Assembly (NCBI RefSeq): GCF_050624435.1
Contig: NC_134539.1
Span: forward strand, 49,880,001-49,944,000
Reading direction: 5' to 3'
Source: Tenrec ecaudatus
Lineage: Eukaryota > Chordata > Mammalia > Afrosoricida > Tenrecidae
Length of the DNA stretch: 64,000 nucleotides
This document shows, piece by piece, positions 1 to 10,080 of this stretch (within the stretch, counting starts at the first letter, position 1; each line of letters starts with the position of its first letter). The translations under genes and the position numbers were made by a program. The notes beneath the pieces are model-generated. The model was not told the DNA's origin, did no database searches, and saw only the letters and a list, made by a program, of their open reading frames with translations.

Positions 1-420
1 TCCACATTCATGAGTGAATCCCCACAGGCGAGAAACCCTATCAATGTGCAGTGAGTGTAACAGAGTGGTCAAGCGGAGCGCCTACCTCGTCCTGTCCTTT
101 ACAAGAGGGTGCACACGGGAGAGGAGCCACCCTGCTGAGGCGCTTACTGTGGTACGGTCTTCAGTCTGAGTGTTCATTGCCGAGTTCCCCCGAGAGGCCA
201 CACAGGCCAGAAGGTCTGCAAGTGCAGCAAGAGGGGCAGGCTGCCGTCCTCTCTGCACCCTGCGCGCTCACTTCACCTTCACGCGAGCGAACCCTTCCAA
301 TGGGATCCCCGTGGGAAAGGCTTCATCTTACAATCTCACCTGGATCGGCATCAGAGAATTCACATCGGGGAGAGGCCCTTCAGGGGTGAAAGTGTGCTTA
401 GTGCTTCCATCGCAGCTCCG
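1..420 (+). pseudogene. decayed C2H2 zinc-finger gene remnant
   Basis: Around 27-60 the forward strand reads as a zinc-finger linker followed by a Cys-x2-Cys start (HTGEKPY then C-S-E-C-N). A second linker-like stretch at 345-380 reads H-Q-R-I-H-I-G-E-R-P-F. Fingers in between are recognisable only as spaced fragments in different frames, so the coding frame is broken by indels. In human the KRAB zinc-finger gene ZFP37 lies on this side of SLC31A2, so this may be a decayed relative or retrocopy; that link is inference. The left end is cut by the window edge. Confidence 0.7.
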
Positions 421-1408
421 CCCTGGGTGTCCATCGGAGAGTCCGAGTGCGGGGAGCCCTGCTAGGGCCGTGCATTCCCTAAGAGCGTGGTCTCTAAGGC
501 ACCAGCACTCGGGAGCACCAAAGAGCGCCCGGAGGCTGCTGAGTACAATGGAGATGCTGGGCACCCACCCTGGAGGAGGAGGACTTTAATCCAAGGGTCA
601 CAGTCCGCAGAGCAACTGAGGCTGGGTGTGAAGTTTTATCTGTGTGTGCACATCAGGTGCATCAGGTTCCCCATCTGTGACTCAAGTGCTGCCGCCAACC
701 CCCAGAGGTTTCACAGACAGACAGGGCAGAGGTTAACGTTCCCAAATCAGTTGCACTTCTGTGTTCCAACAACTACCGACTAAGCCCATGCCATCAAGTC
801 CATTCTCACTCAGGGAGAGCCTGTGGCGTGTCCGAGATAAACCCTGCTGAGTGTAGATAGATTCCCTTCCTTCAGCCCAGCCACGCCCACCTCCCCGCGC
901 CCCCTCCGCGAGTTAAAGGCCAGATTGAAGAGCGGAAAACTTCCCTTTCAGGATAGCAACCAGAGATGTTGGAAATCGGAGGGAAATGAGGAAAGCTTGA
1001 AAGGCATAACAGGGTACTTGAATCGATGACAAAACAATCAAAACAAAAGTGAGTACTTACATGATACTGGAGTGAGGAGACTTCTCTACAGAATGATGAA
1101 GAATATACTCAGTAAAAAATAAAAGAGCGAGTTATAGCACAAAAAACCATTCAAAAATTTTTAAATGACAATGCAACCAAGTGATTGCAGAGAGTGCGTG
1201 TGCTTGTGTGCACACAAGAACTTACATAAATCTGCAAGAAAACATTAATAATCTTCATAGAAAAATTGTTCAAGAACAGGTTATTCGCATAATCCCTCGT
1301 CAATGGAAAGATTTTTAATACGTCTTCTTTCATCCAGATGAATTTTTGCATCATTTTTTAAAAACTCCATAGATGTTTTTTTCATAAACACATAAGTAAA
1401 ATAATTTA
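421..1408. other. unassigned sequence
   Basis: No gene or recognisable repeat core. The first part may be the decayed 3' UTR of the zinc-finger remnant. From about 1020 the sequence becomes AT-rich, with short stop-interrupted ORFs only. Confidence 0.5.
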
Positions 1409-1416
1409 CTTTAAAT

Positions 1417-1551
1417 CAGTGGTCACTTGATTCATAACAGTAGCAAAATGACAGTGATGAAGTAGCAACAAACAATGTTATGGTTGGGGGTCACCACCGC
1501 AAGAGGAGCTGTATGAGAGGGTCGCAGCGTGAGGAAGGCTGAGAACCACTG
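1417..1551 (-). mobile_element. SPIN-type hAT MITE, internally deleted
   Basis: The element starts CAGTGG and ends CCACTG and keeps the family core TTCATAACAGTAGCAAAATG and GGTTGGGGGTCACCAC. The flanking 8-mers CTTTAAAT (1409-1416) and CTGGAAAT (1552-1559) match at 6 of 8 positions, as expected for an old hAT target duplication. Only about 20 bp of the left end survive before the core, so most of the left arm is deleted. Orientation is relative to the remembered SPIN consensus. Confidence 0.8.
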
Positions 1552-1559
1552 CTGGAAAT

Positions 1560-3034
1560 GCATCCGTCCATAGTCTACATCACTCACCATCCTTTAGTCC
1601 CTCGGAATGTTTCTGCATCTCCTTTCAAGAAGATGATGAAACGTCAGTCAGTTACATTCATCTTGTTGCAGGTCCGTGCATACAAAACGCACGTATGTTT
1701 TTCTGGCCAATCCGCTAAATCACAAAACATGGAGCTGCTGGTCTTCCGTTATTTGCTAACTCAGAAGGCTTCATGCCAGTCCTGCACGTTCGTTCCTCTC
1801 GCCTGCCTTTTCCAAACCTCACTCCTCTATCTCTTTCTCTCCATCAGAAGGGCTCACAAAATATCAATCCCCAAATTCTTGAGATTGCAGTTTTAAAATT
1901 TTGCTTAAAGATCTTGGACTTGCTTTGGGGAAAGGATTCCCGTCAAGATCCTATGAGGGAGAGTGTAAGGTTGCTCGCAGGCTTCAGGGTCCACAGCTGA
2001 ATGGTTACACAGCTGAATGCACATACACAGGGACCAAGAATCTGGTCATGGATGAAAAGTGCGTTTCTTATCAACCAAGAGACCCCAGTTTTCCTTAGAT
2101 CAGAGAGTACAGCCTTGGAGAGCAATACCCAACCCCAGAGATCAACCGGACCCTCTCCAAAGTGTGACCTACAGCCGTGCAAAGGCACTTGGAGAGTAAC
2201 TGCCCTGCCATTCATTACCCTGTGCACGAGAGAAGGAAGCACGTCCAGTCCGGCCATCCTCACCGCTGTTACTATGCCTGAGCTTTGTCACGGCCACTGT
2301 TGCAATCCAACTCTACCCAAGGGAACTTGAGTTTTTTCTTCTTAAAGGTTTTCCACTCCAATCTTGAAAACATAGAAAATTCAATAACATGAATAGACCT
2401 TTCTTTTTATTCTTTATCTGTTTTCATTTTACTTTGTCATTCAGCAGCAGTGTGAACCCAGAAATTATTCCCCGGAGTAAGGAATCTTTGTTTTCCACAT
2501 TTGCCAAAATCATCACTTTGGTTTCGATCATCAAGACCTAAGAACAGGGTCTAGAGTCAGGAACTGGAGAACTCTTGTTCTCAGTGGTTTTGACGAGGGA
2601 GCTCTGTTTCCGTGATTAATTCATGGAAGCCCTTTGAATCCATTTGTTTATCTGAGGACATGTGGTAAGTGCCTGGTAGGAGTCAGACACCTTGTTATTA
2701 ACTAAGATTATGTCACCTGGCCTTCAGGAAGTCTACGGTCTAGCAGAGGCTGTCTAAACAAGTACAATAAAGAATTGTAGGCGGTGTGCTGTGTGTGTAA
2801 GTGTGGGTGGGGGTGGACAGAGGAAGGAATGGTCATTTTGGTTGAGAACAACAAATTTCTGGGCATTTCTTCATAGAGGGCTCGATGCTCAGGCCTTGTC
2901 TTTAGAAGGTATTGGGGCAAAGCCTTGTAGCAAGGGTTTTCAGCCCAACTCTGACTCCTGCAATTATCTAACTGTAACACTGGGCAAGGGAAACTTTGAG
3001 CTCATGTCCAGATCTATAACCTTAGGATCATAGC
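1560..3034. other. unassigned intergenic sequence
   Basis: About 1.5 kb without a supported gene. ORFs here are short, lack splice-consistent boundaries and resemble nothing I recognise. A short GT-rich run lies near 2787-2810. Confidence 0.5.
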
Positions 3035-3243
3035 CAAACCAGAAACTCTCTGTCATAAAGTTAATGCTGACTTATAGCGACCCTACAGGACAGGGTGGAA
3101 CTGTCCCCTGTGAGTTTCCAAGACTGTAAGTGTTTATGGGAGTAGAACACTCCATCTTTCTCCGGCCAAGCAGCTGGTGGTTTCAAACTGCCGGCCTTGA
3201 GGATTGCAGCCCAATTTGTAACCACTATGCCACCAGCACTCCC
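3035..3243 (-). repeat. AfroSINE, nearly full length
   Basis: Reads 3' to 5' on the plus strand: body motif TTATAGCGACCCTACAGG, then CAGCTGGTGGTTTCAAACTG, then the head ACCACTATGCCACCAG. Boundaries are good to about 15 bp. Confidence 0.85.
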
Positions 3244-3337
3244 GTACAGAAACCACAGAATGCAATGGTGAGAGTTAACTTAGTAATGTCTGTAGAACAT
3301 TGTGCCTACAGAGCAGTTCCTGGTGGACAGGGCCAGA

Positions 3338-3543
3338 AAACCAAACCCACTGTCATCAAGTCAATTCCAGCTCACAGTGACTACAGGACAATAGAACTGG
3401 CCCCCTTGAGAGCTGAATTTCAGACGCTGTAATCTTGATGAAGCAGAAACCATCCTTTTCCCACGGAGCAGTTAGTGGATTTAAACCCGTGACCTTATAG
3501 TTAGCATCCCAATTCTTAACTGCCATGCTACCAGGGCTCCTGA
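3338..3543 (-). repeat. AfroSINE, nearly full length
   Basis: Begins with the tail CCAAACCCACTGTCATCAAG and ends with the head GCCATGCTACCAGGGCTCC. It lies 95 bp from the preceding copy in the same orientation. Confidence 0.88.
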
Positions 3544-4103
3544 CACAGAGAGTGAGTAGGGGGAAAGATCTTCAGATCCAAACTCCCTCTGCTTTGGTTC
3601 ATGTTAACATTGAGAATGAGCCTTCTCTGGGGCAGTCCCTGGTGCTGACTCCTCGCCAGCACATCCTCTGGATGACCTGCTCTGCTACAGCTGTGCCGTA
3701 GTTCTCACATGGTACTGTTTCCTCCACACCAGTCAGAAGTCTCTGCGGCAGGAACAGCCTAGTTCCTGACCTCTGGCAGCAGCTGTGGAAACAGCTGGAC
3801 AGTATCAGTGTGCACCTGAGTGCACCCTGAGTGTGGGTGCATCTCCAGGGAGTGGTCTTTGACAAGCCTGGGCGTGAGATCTCTGGCCACGACTCCTCCC
3901 ACTCCAAGGTTCCTTCTCTCCTGTACCACCACCTGGGGCCAGCTAGAGGGTCACATCTGAAGGGTCATCCTGAGGAAACGGGCCACTCTCTAGGAGCAGG
4001 GACTCCCAGCCACTCCACCAAGCTCAGAAAAGCATCATTGTGTGACTGGCAGGAACCCTGGCTACGCTTGCTTTCTCGTGTGGTAACAGGTGTCCTGTGA
4101 GAT
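3544..4103. other. unassigned intergenic sequence
   Basis: Mixed-composition sequence between a SINE and a MITE. No gene or repeat recognised. Confidence 0.5.
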
Positions 4104-4111
4104 CTCTCAAG

Positions 4112-4290
4112 TCAGGTGATCACATTAGTAAAGCGGGACACCATCGATAAGACTCATATCCTGGCAAAATAGCCACATGGCAGCCGAAAACCGTATACCT
4201 TAGCTTGTGCATTCTTTCCAAAAATCGGGACTTTAAAAAAATGCTACGGGACATGGGAAAAGTTAAAAATTGGAACGTCTGGTCACCTTA
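4112..4290 (+). mobile_element. hAT-like MITE, copy A of an unassigned 178-bp family
   Basis: A 179-bp element with imperfect terminal inverted repeats: left TCAGGTGATCACA, right end reverse-complemented TAAGGTGACCAGA. It is flanked by 8-mers CTCTCAAG (4104-4111) and CTCTCGAG (4291-4298), 7 of 8 identical, which fits a hAT target duplication. The interior contains CAAAATAGCCACATGGCAGC and is shared with 62937-63113. No coding capacity. I could not match it to a named family. Confidence 0.72.
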
Positions 4291-4599
4291 CTCTCGAGGG
4301 GACAGGAGCAGGACATGGCTGGACCTTGCCCCCATTGCTACGCGCTGTTGGAGAGTCAGCGCTCACATTGGGTCGGAATCCGGAAGGTTAGCCATGGGGA
4401 AGAGGATTGTTCCTAAAAGACCAAAGACCGGGATGTGTCCTTGCCTTCGATACGTACATTCAGCACATACCCGTTGCCTGCAGCATGGGTAAGAACACCC
4501 AGGCTCGTGGCACACTCACTGCGCTCTGTTAGAGTTAGAATAAGAATATTTCCACGGAGCATTCTACTTTAGGATGAACAACGCAAGCCTCCACCACTG
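4291..4599. other. unassigned intergenic sequence
   Basis: About 310 bp, nothing recognised. Confidence 0.5.
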
Positions 4600-4818
4600 T
4601 GAGTCTAGCCGCCTCACTAAACCTCACTGCCACCCAGTGGAGCCCCACCATGGTGGCCTTGTAGGGCAGACGTGAGCTACCCTTTGGGTTTCTGAAGCTG
4701 TAAATCCCTGTGGGAGCAAAAGTCTCATCTTGGTTCCACAGCGCAGCTGGTGGTTTCAAACTGAGGAACTTTTGGTTAACAGGCCAACATGTAGCCCACG
4801 ACGCCACTGGGGCTCCTA
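4600..4818 (-). repeat. AfroSINE, diverged
   Basis: Recognised from CACTGCCACCCAGTGGAG, CAGCTGGTGGTTTCAAACTG, GGTTAACAGGCCAACATGTAG and the head CGCCACTGGGGCTCCT. Confidence 0.82.
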
Positions 4819-5424
4819 GCCTTCTCAGATGCAAAAGATGCTAAATAGATTGCCATTGGTACCGTACTCTTTCAAAGAGAGCACCACAGAGCACAGCTTG
4901 GCTAGAATTTCCTACAAGACTACTTCCCTTTCACATGCTTTGTCTAGAGAAATGGGCCACACGTGTACATGCTGCCTTTGCGCAGCAGTGCTGTGATACC
5001 ATGGGCTTGGGTAGCCAGACCCCTTGGTAGAGCTCCACACACGAGCTTTCCCCAGGCACCGTGAGACTGAACCTTTATCTCTATAACGTGGAGCCCTGAT
5101 GGGATTTGAGGGAAGTTGGCTCCAGCTGGCACCCCTGCCCACTCAACAGGCTCAGCTGAAGTCCTGCCCCAACCGCCCATGAGGGTAGGAGAGCATCACT
5201 TCCTATGCTCCAGGCATAGGCGCCCGGACTGAGCAGCAGTTCTTTATCGTGGTTATTAGAGTGGGGAGGGGGCTGAAGAGTGAGGTCAGAGAAGGACGGG
5301 GTGATAAGCTTTGGAGGTACACCAGTGGCAGACACCCTCATCTAATGCTAGTGGGGTGACTGGCGGGTCTCGATGCAGCTCAAGCTGTCTGCTCCCGGGA
5401 AGACTAATAAAGTCAGAAACCCAA
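4819..5424. other. unassigned intergenic sequence
   Basis: About 600 bp without a recognisable gene or repeat. Confidence 0.5.
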
Positions 5425-5496
5425 GGCGGCTGTGCTGCTCGGCCCTAGAGGGCCACTCTGAGTTGGAATTGACTTGGTGACAATGGGCTGTGTGTG
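5425..5496 (+). repeat. AfroSINE 3' fragment
   Basis: Only the 3' body is seen: TAGAGGGCCACTCTGAGTTG followed by GAATTGACTTGGTGACAATG. Confidence 0.7.
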
Positions 5497-5596
5497 TGCT
5501 CTGTGCTTTAATTCCTGGGTGCTAAATCAATCTGAGCATACTCACTACCCTGCCTCTGTGTGTTTTCAGTTACAGAGGGTTTGGAATGTATGATCC

Positions 5597-6108
5597 TGTG
5601 TTAGTCCGGGTTGACTAGAGAAACAAATTCATGGAGACTATTACGTGTATAAGTAATAGCTTTATATAAAGAGTAATTGTACATTAAGAAAACAGCCCAG
5701 TCCAGATCAAGTCCATAAGTCTGATATTCGCCCATGTTTCCGACACCAATCTATAAATTCCTCTTCAGACTCATGCAAAATATGCAATGACGCTGAATGC
5801 AGAAAGATCACAGGCCAGTGGGTGGAAAATCTTGGGGATCCAGTGGCCGTGGAAGCATCTCAGTGCTGGCAGGGTCTTCACGTGGCTCCTCCAGTCCCAG
5901 GGCTCTAGCTCCATCAGCATAGCTCCATGTGTCTTGTCAAGAGGGAGACGAAGCAGAGAGTGCCTCCTACCTCCAGGGAGGAAGACAGGAGTTCCCAGAA
6001 TCCTCATGAGAAGGCCATTCCCACATGGAGGTCTCATTGGCTACGGCTTGATTGACAGGCTAGACTCCTCCCCTTCGCAAGTTGATAGGAGATGCTGTAA
6101 CTGCCACA
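5597..6108 (-). mobile_element. solo ERVL-type LTR
   Basis: A 512-bp element that starts TG and ends CA, bounded by the perfect 5-bp duplication GATCC (5592-5596 and 6109-6113). Read on the minus strand, it ends with TTTCTCTAGTCAACCCGGAC followed by TAACACA, which resembles the conserved 3' end of ERVL/MaLR LTRs (a 'GAACCCTGACTAATACA'-like end). A TATAAA motif on the minus strand lies near that end, as in an LTR. No internal viral sequence flanks it, so it is a recombined solo LTR. Confidence 0.75.
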
Positions 6109-6219
6109 GATCCTCTCACACTTTTCGTAAGACATTCTATTTCATTGTTTTTAGTTTCAAGTAACAGGTCCATCCTAACTCCTTCATTTAAATAAAAACA
6201 TAATTTATTAAAAATCCTA

Positions 6220-6390
6220 TAAACCAAACCCACCGCTATGGAGTCAATTCTCACTCCTCGTGACCCTCTATAGGGTTCTGAGGCTGTAAATCTTTAAGGG
6301 AGCCAACAGTCTCAGCTTTTTCCTGTAGAGCAGCTGGTGGATATGAACCACTGATCTTTTGGTTAGCCGTCCAGCTGCTTACCTGACTCA
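6220..6390 (-). repeat. AfroSINE
   Basis: Tail CCAAACCCACCGCTATGGAG, body GACCCTCTATAGGGTTCTGA, and AGAGCAGCTGGTGGATATGA are visible. The head is degraded. Confidence 0.85.
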
Positions 6391-6929
6391 TTAGAAAGTC
6401 ACAGCACTTTACTTGAAGACTTCTTGGGAGGACTAAATGAAGTAATGTACGTACGATAATGCCTGGCCCGTCCTAAGTGCCATATAAGTGTCAAAGGTCA
6501 TTATACTAAATGTTGCCACCTACTTACGCTCCCCCCCCTAGCTCCCCAAGCTGACAGCCCTTCTCCAGTCAGGTCAAAACCCTCTCCATCCTCACAAGGA
6601 ACCCTGCTCACACCTCTCCCTCCAAGATTTCCCTCTCACCTGCCCCTACCTCACTGCCGCATGTTCCGACACAGATTCAAAGCTCCGCCTTCCTCCTACA
6701 GGCAGTGATCTCTGATTCCATCAGCCTCGCTTGCACATCATTGATTGTGTCTGCGGTGGCTTAATGACACCTTCTCCAGCGCTGGAACCTGTTCTGCACA
6801 TGCAGCCTGGGGGGCTTACCCTCTGTTCTCCCTGTTTCCATCGTCATCACTAGATGGTGGACACCCACGCGATGTTTGGCACGGGCCCGTCAGTGTTCCA
6901 GAAGCTGTCTGCAACACATCTCCCTCTCT
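6391..6929. other. unassigned intergenic sequence
   Basis: About 540 bp, pyrimidine-rich in its middle. No gene or recognised repeat. Confidence 0.5.
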
Positions 6930-7110
6930 CTTTTTCCCCAGTTTTATTGGCACATCATCCACATCATACAATTCAATCATCAATCATGTCAAGAATTGTA
7001 CAATCATTACAACAATCAAGTTCTGAACATTTTCTTTCTCTCTCCCTGCCCCCACCCCCTTCACCCCCTGACTATATCACCTTTAACATGAGCTGCGCAG
7101 TCAAATTCAG
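6930..7110 (-). repeat. possible LINE 3' end, unclassified
   Basis: The plus strand begins CAGTTTTATTGGCACATCAT and is pyrimidine-rich downstream. On the minus strand this is an A-rich end with CAATAAAACTG, as expected of a retroelement 3' end. The family was not recognised. Confidence 0.4.
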
Positions 7111-7337
7111 CTCTAGCACTCCCACCCCTCCCACCTTCACTACTGCCTCTCGAAATCCCTTCATCCTCCCCAGCTTCCCCCATGCCCCCACGGCCCCTAC
7201 AAATTCTTGCATCAGGTATTGTTTCCGTGCATCCACTCCTTCTGTGCTTCATCAACTGGTAAACCCAGCAGAGGCACTGAAGAGCTAAAGCGAAGTGGTA
7301 AGGACAAAACAATAGCAATATAAAGATAAAAATACCT

Positions 7338-7446
7338 TAATGACGATGAGGGTAACGAATGTACAAATATGCTTTATACAACTGATGTATGTATGGACTG
7401 TGATAAGAACTGTATGGGCCCCCAATAAGATGATTTTTTTAAAATA
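7338..7446 (+). repeat. LINE 3' tail, short 5'-truncated copy
   Basis: Contains TACAAATATGCTTTATACAA, TGTATGTATGGACTGTGATA and the terminal GCCCCCAATAAGATGA followed by a T-rich/A-rich end. Same 3' end family as the copies at 8240, 12040 and 13500. Confidence 0.75.
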
Positions 7447-8122
7447 CCGCAAGGAGCAGGAAAGGAAAGACCTCCATCAGTATTCAGTCCTGGGGCGCCC
7501 TTCTCTGCTTCCTCTCCCTTCTGAATACCCCAGTCCTCAGTCCCGGGGCCAGGCAACTTTGGGACAGGGCCTAGTTTATTTAACTGGAGCTCTGTGTTAA
7601 CTCTTTCTGGTCTTGCCCCTGCCTTATGCTACGCTGCAGGCACGGTCAGCATCCAAGGTCATCGTGGTATTTAGTTCATGGCATGGTTCACCAAGGGTTG
7701 GGTAGAAACACATGCGTAGCGTCAACCCAGGAACATAAAATCTGGCCCGCTGTCCCCCAGGTTCCCAACAGTGATTGTTTAACACCCCTTCCCTTTGTGA
7801 GGTTACTTCTCCCCAATCACCCCCATACTTGCCAGCAGAACCATCATTATCTCCTCCAAAATGGGATGATCTCCTCTCCTGCTCCTAGTTTGGTCTTCTG
7901 GTGAGGATTTCCTTTGATCCTAGTTGGGGGTGTGGGAGTGGTGGGGAGCAGGGGGGACTCAATTTGCCCCAGCCTTATCTGGATTCTGTACAGCCTCAAG
8001 TGGATGGTCATCTCCCATACCCCCGCCCCTTGAGGGAGTGACCCCAGCCAATGTGAGGTCTCCTCCTTCAAGTTGGCTGCTGTGGAGTGAGCAAAAGGGA
8101 GGTGACATCACTTCTCTTTGAA
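7447..8122. other. unassigned intergenic sequence
   Basis: About 680 bp, C-rich in places. Short ORFs on both strands with no recognisable domain. Confidence 0.5.
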
Positions 8123-8239
8123 GGAGCCTTGGTGGATCATGAGTGGAGCTGCTCACTAAAAGACCAGCAGTTCAAAACCCCCAGCTGCTCCGAAGGAAAA
8201 AGATGAGGTGTTCTACTTCGGTAAAGATTTACAAACTCA
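8123..8239 (+). repeat. AfroSINE 5' half, split by a LINE
   Basis: Head CCTTGGTGGATCATGAGTGG, then CCAGCAGTTCAAAACCCCCA, then GTAAAGATTTACAAACTCA, where the insertion begins. The 3' half resumes at 9312. Confidence 0.85.
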
Positions 8240-9311
8240 AGAAAGCTGATGGTGCCCGGCTATCAAAAGAGATAGTGTCTGGGGTCTTAAAGGCTTGAAG
8301 GTGAACAAGTGGCCATCTAGCTCAGAAGCAACAAAGCCCACATGAATATCAGCCTGTGTGATCACATGGTCCCGAAGGGATCAGTTATCAGGCATCAAAT
8401 AACAAAAAATCATATCATTTATACGATCGCTGAAGACAAACGGGTGCATAAGCAAATGTGAAGAAAGCTGATGGTGCCCGGAAAAGAGATAGTGTCTGGA
8501 GTCTTAAAGGCTTGAAGGTGAACAAGCGGCCATCTAGCTCAGAAGCAACAAAGCCCACATGGAAGAAGCACACCAGCCTGTGCGATCACGAGGTGCCAAA
8601 GGGACCAGATATAAGGCATCATGCAAAAAAAAAAAAATATATATATGTATATATACACCATAGTGAATGAAGGGGGAAGTGCAGAATGGAGACCCAAAGC
8701 CCATTTGTCAGCCACTGGAGATCCCCTCATAGAGGGGTTTAGGAGAGGAGATTGGTCAGTCAGGGTGCGAGGTAGTACCGATGAAGAACACAGCTTTCCC
8801 CCAGATCCTAGATGCTTCCTCCCCCCAACTACCGTGATTCAAATTCTACCTCGCAGGACTGGATAGGGCAGAGGTTGTACACTGGTACATATGAGGGCTG
8901 GAGGCACAGGGAATCCAGGGTGGATGATACCTTCAGGACCAGGGGTGTGAGGGGCGATACTGGGAGAGTGGAGGGTGAGTGGGTTGGAAAGGGGAACCGA
9001 TTACAAGGATCCACATGTGACCTCCTCCCTGGGAGATGGACGGCAGAGAAGGGCAGGGAGGGAGACTCCAGATAGGGCAAGATATGACAAAATAACAATC
9101 TATAAATTATCAAGGGCTCATGAGGGAGGGGGAGCGGGGAGTGGGGAGGGGGTAAAAAACAAGAGGACCTGATGCAAAGGGCTTAAGTGGAGAGCAAATG
9201 CTTTGAAAATGATTAGGGCAAAGAATGTACGGATGTGCTTTATACAATTGATGTATGTATATGTATGGATTGTGATAAGAGTTGTATGAGCCCCTAATAA
9301 AATGTAAAAAA
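8240..9311 (+). mobile_element. 5'-truncated LINE (L1-type) inserted in an AfroSINE
   Basis: A 1,072-bp insertion bounded by a 17-bp target duplication with one mismatch (8223-8239 and 9312-9328, AAAGATTTACAAACTCA versus AAAGATTTACAGACTCA). It ends GCCCCTAATAAAATGT plus an A-run. It contains no ORF and is the 3' UTR portion of a LINE. I recall these sequences as afrotherian L1 3' UTR; the target duplication and A-tail independently show LINE-type retrotransposition. Its first part is internally duplicated (8240-8458 and 8459-8627). Confidence 0.8.
8628..8660. repeat. A-run and (TA)n microsatellite
   Basis: Thirteen A residues followed by alternating AT/GTATATAT inside the LINE copy. Confidence 0.85.
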
Positions 9312-9400
9312 AAAGATTTACAGACTCAGAAACTCATCTAGGCAATTATCTGTCCTATGGGATCGCTATGAGTCAGGGCTGACTTGATAGCAATGAGGGG
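9312..9400 (+). repeat. AfroSINE 3' half, continuation of 8123-8239
   Basis: Starts with the duplicated target, then GTCCTATGGGATCGCTATGA and GTCAGGGCTGACTTGATAGC, the normal SINE 3' body. Confidence 0.83.
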
Positions 9401-9452
9401 TGGGTGGGTTGGTTGGTTGAGTGGGTGGGTGGTTTGGGTGGGTGGTTTGTTG
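9398..9452 (+). repeat. (GGTG/GGTT)n simple repeat
   Basis: GGGTGGGTGGGTTGGTTGG-type tetranucleotide repeat grown from the 3' end of the SINE. Confidence 0.85.
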
Positions 9453-9731
9453 AATATCACAGCCACCCTATGTTTTCCCCGTTTGACAGTGAGGAGCTGG
9501 AGGCGGAGCTTTCGTGGCTTCCTTGAGCTCACACAGGCGGGAATCAAGTCCAGAGGGTGATGCCCCCAGGCCCTGGGGTGTGTCCTGCAGTGTAGGGAAC
9601 TGCATGTTCTTCAGCCCTGGATCAAAGCCATATACAACCTTCATGTATTTACTCTCGGTTTTCTGTCATATAAATTGTGCCTAATGGTCTTCCTGCCCTT
9701 GTCTCCCCTGCAGTCATTAGTTACTTGACCT
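9453..9731. other. unassigned intergenic sequence
   Basis: About 280 bp with no gene or recognised repeat. Confidence 0.45.
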
Positions 9732-10074
9732 TTGCTGGGATTGGTGCTCAATTGCTAGCAGCCGCTATGCTCATTGGACAACACACACCTGGCAGCACTT
9801 CCGCCAGGTGCCCGGTATGCCTCATTAGCATGCGGACTGGTTTGAGCACAATCGCCCACCATGTATTCCTTATTTGGTAGGTGCGTGACTATTGGCTACC
9901 CCAGCTATACCTTATTTCCATATCACGTAATGGTGCCCACCCTTCACTGGCTATTTAAGCCTCTGCTCTCAGCTCAATAAACGAGACTTGATCAGACTCC
10001 TGTCTTGTTTCCATTTTCCGCGTCTCTTGCCCATCTTCATTCCCAGTCCCTCTTTCAGGTATCCACGATGTTGA
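9732..10074 (+). mobile_element. candidate retroviral LTR (class II-like)
   Basis: About 343 bp with LTR-like order: CCAGCTATACC, a TATA-like CTATTTAAG at 9951, AATAAA at 9976-9981 followed by CGAGACTTGATCAGACTCC, then a pyrimidine-rich R/U5-like stretch. It is flanked by the 6-mer TGACCT (9726-9731 and 10075-10080); 6-bp duplications are typical of class II endogenous retroviruses. The ends are not clean TG/CA, so the exact termini are uncertain. No viral coding sequence is adjacent. Confidence 0.5.
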
Positions 10075-10080
10075 TGACCT

